Assembly: GCA_964531715.1 (NCBI GenBank)
Contig: CAZHEE010000007.1
Location: 1 to 64,000 of the forward strand
Origin: UBA1664 sp964531715
Lineage (GTDB): Bacteria > Pseudomonadota > Alphaproteobacteria > Micavibrionales > UBA1664
Direction of reading: 5' to 3'
DNA length: 64,000 bases
Below, in pieces: positions 16,472-25,213 of the stretch; position 1 is the stretch's first letter, and the number at the start of each line of letters is the position of its first letter. A model generated the notes under the pieces. The model was not told the DNA's origin, did no database searches, and saw only the letters and a program-made list of their open reading frames with translations. Both the position numbers and the translations under genes were made by a program.

Positions 16472-17128
16472 ATGACACAAAACATACCGCTTTTCCCGAA
16501 ACAAATTGCCATTTGGTTGGTTGATAACACGGCCCTTACATTTGGCCAGATTGCCGATTTTTGCGGTTTAAATATGATTGAGGTTGAAAATCTTGCCCGT
16601 CAGGAAGCAGGCCATCTGCCACCGCAAAGCCCTTTGATTACGGGGGAATTAACCAAAGAAGAAATTGAGCGTTGCGAGGCCGACCCGAAGGCAACACTCC
16701 AAATTTCGAAATCCAGTCTGCCTGAACCTGCAGCTCGGTCAAAAGGGCCACGTTATACACCTGTGTCCAAGCGCGGTGATAAGCCGGATGCGATAGCCTG
16801 GCTGCTCAAACATCATCCGGAATTGACGGATGCCAATATTGTGAAGCTAATCGGGACAACGAAAAATACGATTAACAATATCCGCAATAAAACGCACAGC
16901 AATATGATGAATATTAAGGCACGTTCCCCGGTTGAGCTTGGTCTCTGCCGTTATGATGAGTTGGAGCAAGCCGTATCAAAAGCCCGTAAAAAGCTGGAAA
17001 AGGAAGGTAAGGCATTGCCTGAATCTCAAGCCCAGATTGAGCAGGCTTATGAAGATAATACGGAAAGCACGAAAGGCGGGTTTGATTTTTCAAACTTCCT
17101 CGGCACAGGAACGAAGAATCAATTTTAA
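16472..17128 (+). CDS. trcR: DUF1013 cell-cycle transcriptional regulator TrcR
   Basis: The 218-residue product matches DUF1013, named TrcR in Caulobacter and relatives, where it associates with RNA polymerase and cell-cycle genes. The N-terminal part (MTQNIPLFPKQIAIWLVDNTALTF) and the helix-turn-helix-like segment DANIVKLIGTTKNTINNIR are strongly family-like. AGGAG 13 bases upstream supports the ATG at 16472, not the longer frame beginning near 16307. It is divergent from the DUF1192 gene, with about 140 bp between them for both promoters. A palindromic repeat follows 44 bp after the stop. Confidence 0.9.
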   Translation: MTQNIPLFPKQIAIWLVDNTALTFGQIADFCGLNMIEVENLARQEAGHLPPQSPLITGELTKEEIERCEADPKATLQISKSSLPEPAARSKGPRYTPVSKRGDKPDAIAWLLKHHPELTDANIVKLIGTTKNTINNIRNKTHSNMMNIKARSPVELGLCRYDELEQAVSKARKKLEKEGKALPESQAQIEQAYEDNTESTKGGFDFSNFLGTGTKNQF

Positions 17129-17171
17129 GCGCAGAGTTTGATAGTGCAAGGAGTTGTTTGTATAAATATTA

Positions 17172-17277
17172 CGTCATTGCCTGAATCTCGATAGAGATTC
17201 TAAGGCAATCCATTTCATAGATTTTTAACATTTCTGGATTCCCTTAGAATTTGATAAATCAAATTTAGGAATGACGT
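17172..17277. repeat. Palindromic element, family B, copy 1
   Basis: About 106 bp beginning ACGTCATTGCCTGAATC and ending AGGAATGACGT, with internal complementary arms (AGATTCTAAGGCAATCC against GGATTCCCTTAGAAT). Nearly the same sequence occurs at 39247-39351. Outer ends share the GTCATTGC...AATGAC theme of family A. It may act as a transcription barrier after trcR. Confidence 0.85.
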
Positions 17278-17311
17278 ATCTTTTTTTATTTAGAAACGAC
17301 TATAGTAATTT

Positions 17312-17345
17312 AACTCTTATAACTCCCTAACTCTGCGATAAATCT
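17312..17345. repeat. Dispersed direct repeat, family E, copy 1
   Basis: The ~34 bp sequence containing CTCTTATAACTCCCTAACTC and TGCGATAAAT is repeated with one change at 29231-29263. I see no gene in it. It lies between the family B repeat and the terminator below. Confidence 0.65.
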
Positions 17346-17372
17346 GATTAAAAATCTCTGCCGCAAAATAAA

Positions 17373-17400
17373 AACCCGCATAAAGCGGGCTTTTTTTTAT
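17373..17400. terminator. Bidirectional intrinsic terminator
   Basis: CCCGC-ATAAA-GCGGG hairpin followed on the plus strand by eight T, and on the minus strand by TTTTATTTT. It could end trcR readthrough from the left and the small minus-strand frame from the right. Confidence 0.75.
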
Positions 17401-17418
17401 TCTATGAATTTTTAGGAA

Positions 17419-17523
17419 TTACTTCTTTTTCTCTTCGCGTTTTTCGATACCGTGACCTGTTTTACGCTCTGCAATACGGGCGGATTTACCGCGACGGTCA
17501 AACATAAGACCGCCACATGTCAC
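17419..17523 (-). CDS. Possible small basic peptide between two terminators
   Basis: A 34-residue frame starting at GTG 17523 (or 28 residues from ATG 17505) encodes a very basic peptide containing MFDRRGKSARIAERKTGHG and a KREEKKK tail. It lies between one minus-strand terminator (17587-17609) and another (17373-17400), so it may be its own transcription unit. Highly charged tails like this occur in ribosome- or RNA-associated small proteins, but I do not recognise the family. No strong ribosome-binding site is visible, so coding status is uncertain. Confidence 0.4.
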   Translation of the reverse strand: MTCGGLMFDRRGKSARIAERKTGHGIEKREEKKK

Positions 17524-17586
17524 CGGTATTCTTTAAGTACCATTAGTTCAGTTATGGGTATATACGCCCTTTTGACTGGTAATTTT

Positions 17587-17609
17587 AAAAAAAGGTTCAA
17601 TTGAACCTT
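17587..17609 (-). terminator. Intrinsic terminator after tRNA-Arg
   Basis: On the minus strand the perfect palindrome AAGGTTCAATTGAACCTT is followed by five more T, about 70 bp downstream of the tRNA-Arg 3' end. It is the natural end of the tRNA transcript. Confidence 0.7.
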
Positions 17610-17676
17610 CCAAGCATTTTTTTTTAAGTATGATAAAAATGATGTAATTTATATTTCACGGGGGCGGGGGTTAAGG

Positions 17677-17753
17677 TGGCGCGCCCTAGAGGATTCGAAC
17701 CTCTGGCCTTTGGTACCGGAAACCAACGCTCTATCCAGCTGAGCTAAGGGCGC
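17677..17753 (-). tRNA. tRNA-Arg (anticodon CCG)
   Basis: The minus strand folds as a full tRNA: acceptor GCGCCCT/AGGGCGC, D-arm GCTC...GAGC, anticodon stem TTGGT/ACCAA with loop TTCCGGT giving anticodon CCG, T-arm AGAGG-TTCGAAT-CCTCT, discriminator G and an encoded CCA end (17677-17679). It reads CGG arginine codons. It lies 51 bp beyond the ABC ATPase gene on the same strand. Confidence 0.96.
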
Positions 17754-17804
17754 ATGCTTCTTGAATATCGCATGAAAGCTTTTTAGGCAAGGTAAGTTTT
17801 TACC

Positions 17805-18728
17805 TTAATCTTTCGTCAGTTGTAAAAATACATCTTCCAAATCGCTTTGGTCGGTTGTGATATCCGTGATTGTCAGGCCTGCGGCCTTGATCCCCTCAAT
17901 CATTTGCCCGACCTGCGTATCGGAAGGGCGATAAGTGATCACAATACGCCGTTCACCTTCAATGCGCGCTGTAAAGCCATTCAGGCTGTTTGGCACTTGA
18001 TCAATCGGATTATCAAGACGGAAGGTAATTTCTTTACCCTCAATCCGCGCGAGCAAATCATCCTTACTTTCATTCGCAATCACATCGCCATGATTGATGA
18101 TTGCGATTCTGTCACACATGGATTCCGCTTCTTCCAGATAATGCGTGGTGAGCAGGATGGTTTTGCCTTCCTTGTTCAGCAGCTTCACATTATCCCATAA
18201 TTGACGGCGAAGCTCTATATCAACGCCTGCCGTCGGTTCATCCAACACTAGAATATCAGGGTCATGCACCATTGCCTTTGCCACCATCAAACGGCGACGC
18301 ATTCCACCGGATAGCGACCGCGCATAGGCGTCGGCTTTATCGGCCAGCCCTAACATATCAAGGATTTCCATCGTTTTACGTTTGGTTTTCGGAATACCGT
18401 AAAGCCCGGCTTGAAGCTCCAAAACTGTTCTGGGCGAAAAGAACGGGTCAAAGATAATTTCCTGAGGAACAATTCCGATGGATTTTTTGGCAGAGCGCGG
18501 ATGCGTTTCAATATTATAGCCGTTAATGGCAACCTCACCCGCCGTTTTTACAACCAAACCAGCCATAATATTGATACAAGTTGATTTCCCTGCACCATTG
18601 GGCCCTAACAGCGCGAACATAGAACCCTGCGGTATAGCAAGGTCAATGCCTTTTAATGCATGCTTTGGCGCGCTTTTTTTCGTGCCTTTATAAATTTTCG
18701 TGAGGTTTTTAATTTCTATCGCATTCAT
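17805..18728 (-). CDS. ABC transporter ATP-binding protein (ABC-2 exporter type)
   Basis: A 307-residue ATPase with Walker A GPNGAGKST (42-50), signature LSGGMRRR (about 139), Walker B ILVLDEPTAGVD and the switch histidine in LLTTHY. The C-terminal ~80 residues form the accessory domain of CcmA/YadG-like exporters. No permease gene is adjacent, so its membrane partner must be elsewhere. The longer frame beginning at 18785 overlaps sua5; the ATG at 18728, just before AIEIKNLTK, fits the family N-terminus. Confidence 0.88.
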   Translation of the reverse strand: MNAIEIKNLTKIYKGTKKSAPKHALKGIDLAIPQGSMFALLGPNGAGKSTCINIMAGLVVKTAGEVAINGYNIETHPRSAKKSIGIVPQEIIFDPFFSPRTVLELQAGLYGIPKTKRKTMEILDMLGLADKADAYARSLSGGMRRRLMVAKAMVHDPDILVLDEPTAGVDIELRRQLWDNVKLLNKEGKTILLTTHYLEEAESMCDRIAIINHGDVIANESKDDLLARIEGKEITFRLDNPIDQVPNSLNGFTARIEGERRIVITYRPSDTQVGQMIEGIKAAGLTITDITTDQSDLEDVFLQLTKD

Positions 18729-18768
18729 GGTTACATGATTTAAAGTGAGGACACTTAAAAAGCCAGTG

Positions 18769-19734
18769 CTATTTTTCTGCGGCACGCTTTAAACGGTCAT
18801 TGATTGCAATGCCGATATTTTGTGCAGGGATGTCCATTACAGCGATAGTGCTCGCGCCGCTTTTATCCAATGTGCGAAGTGCAGAATATAAGTTTGCGGC
18901 GGCCTCGTAAAGATCACCTGTCTCACTTAAATTGATAATGCGATTACTGGCTATATCTTTCACATTCATAAATTTTGTCGAACCGAAAGCAAGCAGAGCC
19001 TCGCCATCTTTTACATCATATGCTTTCAAGCGGACAGGCGTTTGCGGCGCGTAGTGTTTCAGCAACTGCCCCGGTGATTTCGGCTTATTATCCGCATGCC
19101 CGTTATGAATTTGCACGTCATAGCCTAGAGTAGCGGCGCAATCTTCCTGCGTAATGGAACCGGGGCGGAGGATGACGGCTCGCTCTCCCGTACAATCAAT
19201 TACGGTGGATTCTAAACCAATTTGGCTCACCCCATCGGCAATGATGAGTGGTGCATCATCGCCCAAGCTTTCGGCAACATGGGCGGCGGCGGTCGGGCTG
19301 ACTTCGCCTGAACTATTGGCAGATGGCGCGGCAAGCGGAAAGCCGCACCCCTCAATAATTCTCCGCGCTGTGGGGTGGGATGGGACACGTACGGCAATTG
19401 TGTTTAAACTTGCCGTGACAAGATCGCTCACTTTGCAATCTGAGTTTCGTGTGACGATAAGAGTCAAAGGCCCGGGCCAGAAATTTTGTGCAAGGGTGAG
19501 AGCATCGCCTTCAAGCTCAACATAGCTTTGAGCCATTGCCAGACTGCTGAAATGGGAAATAAGCGGGTTAAAGCTCGGTCTTTTTTTAATCGCGTAAATT
19601 TGCTTTATGGCCTCATCTTTAAGCGCATTGGCGGCGAGACCATAGACCGTTTCGGTCGGGATCGCCACACATTGATTATGCTTGAGGAGGTTGACCGCTT
19701 CTTTGATAGCGGCATCGCTAACGGCTTTAATCAT
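18769..19734 (-). CDS. L-threonylcarbamoyladenylate synthase (Sua5/YrdC family)
   Basis: The enzyme makes threonylcarbamoyl-AMP from threonine, bicarbonate and ATP for the t6A37 tRNA modification. The 321-residue length indicates the Sua5 form: a YrdC domain (about 5-200; CVAIPTETVYGLAANA, KKRPSFNPLISH) plus the C-terminal Sua5 domain (from about 215, including KSPGQLLKHYAP). The ATG overlaps the anmK stop (TAATG), so the two are coupled. Confidence 0.94.
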   Translation of the reverse strand: MIKAVSDAAIKEAVNLLKHNQCVAIPTETVYGLAANALKDEAIKQIYAIKKRPSFNPLISHFSSLAMAQSYVELEGDALTLAQNFWPGPLTLIVTRNSDCKVSDLVTASLNTIAVRVPSHPTARRIIEGCGFPLAAPSANSSGEVSPTAAAHVAESLGDDAPLIIADGVSQIGLESTVIDCTGERAVILRPGSITQEDCAATLGYDVQIHNGHADNKPKSPGQLLKHYAPQTPVRLKAYDVKDGEALLAFGSTKFMNVKDIASNRIINLSETGDLYEAAANLYSALRTLDKSGASTIAVMDIPAQNIGIAINDRLKRAAEK

Positions 19735-20894
19735 TATGCTGCTTTGGCTTTAAGGTTGGATTTGGTTAACTTGCCGCCGATTGTCGGATAACTACACCCT
19801 GTTGTTTCAGGGAAAGAAATTGGTTTATTCAGGAGCGTTCGCACCGCCATGTAGGCGAAGCCCTCTGCCTCCATTGCATCGCCATTCCAGCCAAGCGCAT
19901 CCGTTGAATGAACGGGCAGGGAAGTGGTTTCAGAAAGACCGCGCATAATAGTCTGATTATGTCGTCCGCCGCCAGTAACATAGAGAATTTTAGGCATTGC
20001 AGGGCATTGAGAAAGCGCATGGGTGATAGAATGCACAACCACTGCGGTGAGCGTTGCCGCGCCGTTTTCCAAGCTAAACTCGTCATTCTCCGACTTGTTC
20101 GGGGCATCTTTCCGATGAGATCCTTTGGTCAAGCCAAAGGACGACAATGATTTATCAAAATCGTTTCTATCCAATGACTTGGGTGGCTTTTTGGAAAAAT
20201 AAGGTAAGGATAAAAAGTCTTTTATAACTTTAAGGTCTACATTTCCCTTGGAGGCGATTTCTCCGTTTTTGTCGTAAGGCTCACCTGTATGCTGAATAAC
20301 CCAGTCATCTATCATTGCGTTGCCGGGCCCTGTATCAAACGCAAGCATGTTGTCACCATTAATCCATGTGACATTCGCAACGCCGCCGATATTGATAATT
20401 GCTACAGGCATCGCAACCGCGGCATTTTGAGCCAGCGCACGATGATATATCGGGATAAGGGGTGCGCCTTGCCCGCCGTTTTGAACATCCGCGCTTCGAA
20501 AATCGGAAATGACATCAATGCAGATTTCCGCGGCGAGAAGGGCAGCATCGCCAATCTGACACGTAATTCCATTATCAGGATCGTGATGAACAGATTGCCC
20601 ATGAAATCCAATAATATCAATATCTTGGGGCAATAAGTTAAGCTTTGACAGGAGGTTATGAATAACAGGAATATGCGTTGCGGTGAAGTCACTCGCAACT
20701 TCCGTCATATCATAAGTCTCAGGATTTTTATTGAGACAAGCGCGTAACCGCTCCCTTAAAGCTTCATCATAAGGCGCGGATAAAAAGCCGAGCGGATTAA
20801 TCACACTCTCGCCATCCGTTTCAATCAGCGCGATATCAACGCCATCCAAAGAGGTTCCCGACATACATCCGATTGCTTTATATAATTCTGCCAT
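19734..20894 (-). CDS. anmK: Anhydro-N-acetylmuramic acid kinase, with an in-frame palindromic insert
   Basis: AnmK phosphorylates and opens anhydro-MurNAc during cell-wall recycling. The 386-residue product has the nucleotide-binding GCMSGTSLDGVDIAL near its start and FDTGPGNAMIDDW in the centre. Between the family motif PPKSLDRNDF and ENGAATLTAVV, about 20 extra residues (roughly 249-271) are encoded by a palindromic element (20081-20150). The start is the ATG giving MAELYKAIGCMSG; five upstream codons are not needed. A family C repeat lies immediately upstream, between anmK and tyrS. Confidence 0.93.
   Translation of the reverse strand: MAELYKAIGCMSGTSLDGVDIALIETDGESVINPLGFLSAPYDEALRERLRACLNKNPETYDMTEVASDFTATHIPVIHNLLSKLNLLPQDIDIIGFHGQSVHHDPDNGITCQIGDAALLAAEICIDVISDFRSADVQNGGQGAPLIPIYHRALAQNAAVAMPVAIINIGGVANVTWINGDNMLAFDTGPGNAMIDDWVIQHTGEPYDKNGEIASKGNVDLKVIKDFLSLPYFSKKPPKSLDRNDFDKSLSSFGLTKGSHRKDAPNKSENDEFSLENGAATLTAVVVHSITHALSQCPAMPKILYVTGGGRHNQTIMRGLSETTSLPVHSTDALGWNGDAMEAEGFAYMAVRTLLNKPISFPETTGCSYPTIGGKLTKSNLKAKAA
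20081..20150. repeat. Palindromic element inside anmK
   Basis: The plus strand begins CGTCATTCTCCGACTTG and ends GGACGACAATGA, with two inner hairpins (CCGACTTGTTCGG; CCTTTGGTCAAGCCAAAGG). The pattern is the well-known GTCATTCTCGG...GATGACG class of genomic palindrome seen in many alphaproteobacteria. Here it lies inside an open, full-length anmK frame and encodes residues of about 249-271. Confidence 0.75.
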
Positions 20895-20904
20895 AGTATT
20901 TTTT

Positions 20905-20984
20905 ACCACAAATATACACAGATATACACAGATTTTTGATGGGAAAGCCTTGATATCTGTGTTTATCCGTGTTCATCTGTGGTT
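20905..20984. repeat. Inverted repeat, family C (CCACAGATGAACACGG type)
   Basis: Left arm ACCACAAATATACACAGAT, right arm ATCTGTGTTTATCCGTG then TTCATCTGTGGT, separated by a short spacer. It occupies nearly all of the 106-bp divergent space between anmK and tyrS, so the promoters of both genes overlap it. Related single arms are at 23399-23433, 29173-29205 and 43281-43313. Confidence 0.8.
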
Positions 20985-21000
20985 AATAAAAGAGGATAAA

Positions 21001-22230
21001 ATGACACAAAAATTCAAATCAGATTTCCTTAATGTGATGCAAAAGCGTGGCTTTATCTATCAGGGTAGCAACCTTGAAGGGTTAGACGCGAAACTCTGTG
21101 AAGGCATGCAAACCGCCTATATAGGGTTTGATGCAACGGCGAAATCTCTTCATGTCGGCTCTCTCATGGGTATTATGATGCTCAGATGGTTTCAGGAAAC
21201 GGGTCATAGACCCATTACATTAATGGGCGGTGGCACAACCAAGGTTGGTGACCCTTCTTTTAAAGACGAGAGCCGAAAATTACTGGATTATGAGGATATC
21301 CTCGATAATATCAAAGGTATTAAGCAGGTTTTTTCCCAGTTCCTGTCCTATGATGAAGGTGAGAATAAAGCCCTCATGGTTAATAATAACGACTGGTTAT
21401 CAGAGTTGAATTATCTTGAATTCATAAGGGATTATGGACGTTACTTCACAATTAATCGTATGATTGGCTTTGAGTCGGTTAAGCAACGCCTTGATCGCGA
21501 AAGTCCGCTGACTTTCCTTGAATTTAATTACATGATTATGCAGGGCTACGATTTCCTTGAGCTTCATCGCCGTTATAATTGCGCTGTCCAGTTGGGCGGC
21601 TCTGACCAATGGGGCAATATTATTAATGGGGTTGAGCTTGGGCGCAAATCGGACAGGGTGGAACTGTTCGCACTGACTTGTCCGTTGCTCACAACGTCTT
21701 CTGGGAAGAAAATGGGTAAGACCGAAAGTGGCGCCGTATGGGTTAATGCGGATATGCTGCCCGTTTATGATTACTATCAATTCTGGCGTAATACAGAGGA
21801 TAATGATGTCGGCAAATTTCTAAAACTTTTCACGATGTTGCCTATAAATGAAATCACAAAGCTTGAAGCCTTACAAGGGCAAGAAATTAATGAAGCCAAG
21901 AAGATTTTAGCATTTGAGGCGACAAAACTCTGCCATGGTGAGGAAGCCGCGAACACGGCTCAGGAGACCGCGCGGCAAACATTTGAGCAAGGGATGAGTG
22001 CGGAAGGCCTGCCGACAGTGACAGTCTCTTACCCTGAAATGCCGATATTGGATCTCTTGCTTAAGGCAGGATTAGTGTCTTCAAAAGGGGAGGGACGTCG
22101 CCTCATTAAAGGCGGCGGCGCGCGCATCGATGATATTGCGGTTAATGATGATACTCAAATTTGTAAAATTAACGGTACTGTCAAACTCTCTGCAGGCAAG
22201 AAAAAGCATGTTCTTGTGAAAGTTTCTTAA
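21001..22230 (+). CDS. tyrS: Tyrosine--tRNA ligase
   Basis: TyrRS charges tRNA-Tyr. The 409-residue product has the class I signature as HVGS (51-54) after DATAKSL, the KMSKS-equivalent KKMGKT (about 236-241), and a C-terminal S4 RNA-binding domain (from about 340; SSKGEGRRLIKGGGARID). AGAGGATAAA precedes the ATG at 21001; the 17 upstream codons of the frame derive from the family C repeat and are excluded. Confidence 0.97.
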   Translation: MTQKFKSDFLNVMQKRGFIYQGSNLEGLDAKLCEGMQTAYIGFDATAKSLHVGSLMGIMMLRWFQETGHRPITLMGGGTTKVGDPSFKDESRKLLDYEDILDNIKGIKQVFSQFLSYDEGENKALMVNNNDWLSELNYLEFIRDYGRYFTINRMIGFESVKQRLDRESPLTFLEFNYMIMQGYDFLELHRRYNCAVQLGGSDQWGNIINGVELGRKSDRVELFALTCPLLTTSSGKKMGKTESGAVWVNADMLPVYDYYQFWRNTEDNDVGKFLKLFTMLPINEITKLEALQGQEINEAKKILAFEATKLCHGEEAANTAQETARQTFEQGMSAEGLPTVTVSYPEMPILDLLLKAGLVSSKGEGRRLIKGGGARIDDIAVNDDTQICKINGTVKLSAGKKKHVLVKVS

Positions 22231-22261
22231 AGATGTTTTTTTATTGCGCAAGGCGTCTGAT

Positions 22262-23365
22262 ATGACGAAAAAGCCCGCTTACCTCGTGCTTGATACTGAA
22301 TTTCTGCGTGAGAAAACCTATTTCTCTAAGCTTTGCCTTGTGCAGGTTTCAGGTCCGGGGATTGAGCCGACCATTATTGACCCGTTTGACCCTGACACGG
22401 ATATGGAGCCGTTGCTTGAAGCCTTGTTTGACAAGGATGTCATCAAAGTACTTCATTCCGGCTATCAGGATTTGGAGATTTTCTATCACCTGACAGGCAA
22501 AGTGCCTGCACCGATTTTTGACACGCAAATTGCTGCAAGTGTTTTAGGATATGGTGAGCAGGTTTCCTATGCCAATCTGGTCAAAGATATTTGCGGAGTG
22601 GAGATTAGTAAATCCCAACAATTTACGGATTGGTCAATCCGTCCGCTTTCTCAGGCTCAAATCGATTATGCGCTGGGTGATGTGATTTATCTGGATGAAA
22701 TTTATCATCACTGCGTCAAAAAGCTGAAAGAACGCGGGCGTGAGAGCTGGATTGCCGAGGATATTGCGGCGTTGGAAGATGAGGCGACTTATAAAACAGA
22801 ACCATACAAAGCTTATGAGAAAATCAAAATGCGGAGTAATAAGCCCGAGCATCTCGGCGTTTTGCGAGAGATTGCGGCGTGGCGCGAGGAAGAGGCGAAG
22901 CGCAAAAATCTTCCGAAAACATTTATTGCGCGCGATGATACGCTCATGGAAATTGCGATGACAATGCCGAAGGATGAAAAAGCCCTTGAGCGTGTGCGCG
23001 GGTTTCAGGCTTCTCAAGTTAAAAAACCAATCGGGCAGGCGATGTTGAAAGCCGTTGAGATAGTGAAGAAGGCCGAATCTGATAGCTTACCGCAAAGGAA
23101 AGCCGAAAAGAAATTCCCGCCAAAGAAAAATGGCTTGCTTGAGATGGTGAAGCTCCTGCTGAAAATCGAGTCCTCACGGCATGATATCACACCGCGCCGT
23201 ATTGCGGATACGGGGGATTTGCAGGATATCGTGCTTTACGGCGAAAAGGCAGATGTGCCCGCCATGAAAGGCTGGCGCTACGATATTTTCGGCTCAAAAT
23301 GTGTTTCGCTCATGAAAGGACAATCAGGGCTTTTTATTAAAAATGGCGAGGTTGAGATACGGTAG
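22262..23365 (+). CDS. rnd: Ribonuclease D
   Basis: RNase D trims tRNA 3' ends. The 367-residue product has the DEDD exonuclease core (Asp11/Glu13 in LVLDTEF; LHSGYQDLEIF; the YALGDVIYL exo III motif) and an HRDC domain (about 200-280). It lies 31 bp after tyrS and may be cotranscribed. The ATG at 22262 matches the family N-terminus (TKKPAYLVLDTEF); a TTG six codons upstream is not needed. Confidence 0.94.
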   Translation: MTKKPAYLVLDTEFLREKTYFSKLCLVQVSGPGIEPTIIDPFDPDTDMEPLLEALFDKDVIKVLHSGYQDLEIFYHLTGKVPAPIFDTQIAASVLGYGEQVSYANLVKDICGVEISKSQQFTDWSIRPLSQAQIDYALGDVIYLDEIYHHCVKKLKERGRESWIAEDIAALEDEATYKTEPYKAYEKIKMRSNKPEHLGVLREIAAWREEEAKRKNLPKTFIARDDTLMEIAMTMPKDEKALERVRGFQASQVKKPIGQAMLKAVEIVKKAESDSLPQRKAEKKFPPKKNGLLEMVKLLLKIESSRHDITPRRIADTGDLQDIVLYGEKADVPAMKGWRYDIFGSKCVSLMKGQSGLFIKNGEVEIR

Positions 23366-23398
23366 GATTATAGTTTCACTTACAAAGTCATACTGTTT

Positions 23399-23484
23399 AA
23401 ATTTGTGTCTATTTGTGTTTATTCGTGGTGAAGAAATCATACAACGTATGGATTGCCACGGTCGCGTTGCTCCCTCGCAATGAC
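23399..23484. repeat. Composite of family C arm and half of a family A element
   Basis: 23399-23433 contains TTGTGTCTATTTGTGTTTATTCG and GTGGTG, one arm of family C. 23450-23484 has TATGGATTGCCACGGTCGCG and CTCCCTCGCAATGACG, the right half of family A as seen at 4241-4332. Together they fill the convergent rnd/fadD space; no other gene is present. Confidence 0.75.
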
Positions 23485-23498
23485 GAATGAAAAACAGC

Positions 23499-25142
23499 CT
23501 AGTTTGCTGTCTCCTCCGCGATGATATCTTTCCGCGACAGTTTCCCAATCATGGTTTTGGGGAGGGGTTTATCGCGGAACTCAATATCTTTCGGCATTTC
23601 GTAGGCCGAGATTTTATCGCCCAGAAAATCTTTGAGCTGAGCCGCGGTGATTGGCTCGCTCCCTTCTTTTAATTTAATCCAGGCCTTGACCTTTTCACCG
23701 CGATTGGCGCAAGGCAGACCACCCACAATACATTCTTCAACATTTTCATGCTTGTAAATCGCGTCCTCCACATGGCGCGGATAGACGTTATAGCCGTTGG
23801 TGATAATCAAATCTTTAATACGGTCAACGATGAAATAATAGCCGTCAGAATCCTGATAAGCGATATCACCCGTATGAAGCCAAACACCATCACGCAAGGT
23901 TTTGGCGGTTTCTTCTTCACGCTTCCAATAGCCTTTCATAATTTGGGGGCCCTTCAGGCAAATCTCACCCTTTTCGCCAACCGCGATTGGATGATGCGTT
24001 TCGGGGTCAACAATCTGAACCTCTGTATCCTTCAAAGGTAGGCCGATTGAACCAGGCTTATTCACGCCTTTAAGCGGATTAACATGTGTGACGGGAGAGC
24101 TCTCGGTCAGGCCATAACCCTCAACTAAAATACAGCCGGTCTCGTCCTCAAATTTCTTTTTCACTTCAACAGGAAGGGGTGCCCCGCCTGAAATACACCG
24201 TTCCAGCGAGCGGAGGTTATAATTATTAATCTTCGGATGATTACTGATCGCGTTATAGATTGCCGCCACGGCAGGCATGCATGTCGGCTTTTTCTTATCG
24301 ATCAGTTTAAGCGTATCATTCAGGTCAAAGCGCGGCACGGCGATAATCTCCGCGGCGATCCGAACGCTGAGATTAAGGGCAACCGTCATGGCAAACACAT
24401 GGAAAAACGGAATAACGGCAAGCATTTTCTCTTCGCCCATTTTCACCCCGTCAAATGCAACAAGGCATTGCTCAGTATTCGCCGAAAGATTGGCGTGGGT
24501 CAGCATCGCCCCCTTTGGTGTACCCGTTGTGCCGCCCGTATATTGGAGGAGGGCAATATCATTCTCAATATCAATCTTGACTGCTTCGGGTTTCCCATCA
24601 TTGGCGAGCAGGTCACTGAAATCCACATGCGCTTCATCGCGTGGCCATGCGGCAATCTCCTTGCTTTTTATTACTGGGAAAAGCAGATTTTTCGGGAAAG
24701 GCAAGACATCAATGAACCGACAAACAACAATATGTTTCAGCGTTTTTGTCCGCTCTAACATTACGCCTACCTTGTCATAAGTTGCTTTTAAATCGAGCGT
24801 CACCATAATCTCGGTTTCAGAATCTTTGATTTGAAATTCAAGCTCGTCCAACGCATAAAGCGGATTGAAATTCACAACAACCATGCCGGCCTTTAACGCC
24901 CCGTAATAGGCAATTAAATATTGCGGGCAGTTGGGCAGGCAAAGCCCGATTTTCGTACCCTTTTTGACTTGCGCGTCCTGCAAGCCTTTGGCAAACGCGT
25001 TCGCGGCTTCAGCCAGCTCTGCCCATTTGAAGCTTTTACCAAGAAAATCAAACGCCTTATTCTTCGGGAAATCCCGCGCGGCATTATCAAGAAGCTCATA
25101 CAAAGGATAGGTTGAAACAGGAGTATCGGCAGATGAAGACAT
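23499..25142 (-). CDS. fadD: Long-chain fatty acid--CoA ligase
   Basis: The enzyme activates fatty acids to acyl-CoA through an acyl-adenylate, at the inner membrane face. The 547-residue product has the AMP-binding motif YTGGTTGTPKGAML (about 197-210), the VEGYGLTESSPV motif, LHTGDIAYQDSDGYY and the C-terminal lysine region (LPKTMIGKLSRKDI). Full length for FadD. It is isolated between the repeat-filled rnd spacer and the toxin-antitoxin pair. Confidence 0.94.
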   Translation of the reverse strand: MSSSADTPVSTYPLYELLDNAARDFPKNKAFDFLGKSFKWAELAEAANAFAKGLQDAQVKKGTKIGLCLPNCPQYLIAYYGALKAGMVVVNFNPLYALDELEFQIKDSETEIMVTLDLKATYDKVGVMLERTKTLKHIVVCRFIDVLPFPKNLLFPVIKSKEIAAWPRDEAHVDFSDLLANDGKPEAVKIDIENDIALLQYTGGTTGTPKGAMLTHANLSANTEQCLVAFDGVKMGEEKMLAVIPFFHVFAMTVALNLSVRIAAEIIAVPRFDLNDTLKLIDKKKPTCMPAVAAIYNAISNHPKINNYNLRSLERCISGGAPLPVEVKKKFEDETGCILVEGYGLTESSPVTHVNPLKGVNKPGSIGLPLKDTEVQIVDPETHHPIAVGEKGEICLKGPQIMKGYWKREEETAKTLRDGVWLHTGDIAYQDSDGYYFIVDRIKDLIITNGYNVYPRHVEDAIYKHENVEECIVGGLPCANRGEKVKAWIKLKEGSEPITAAQLKDFLGDKISAYEMPKDIEFRDKPLPKTMIGKLSRKDIIAEETAN

Positions 25143-25213
25143 GGGCTAAGCCTTTTTATTTATTGATACCATTAAGTATAAATGAAATTTATTAAGAATA
25201 AAATATGTGGCAT

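Noticed and set aside
17525..17580. Possible small structured RNA (GGGCGTATATACCC hairpin)
   Set aside because: Only one short hairpin; no match to SRP RNA, tmRNA or 6S features that I can recognise.
24237..24780. Two long plus-strand frames opposite fadD
   Set aside because: Antisense to conserved AMP-binding motifs; no family features.
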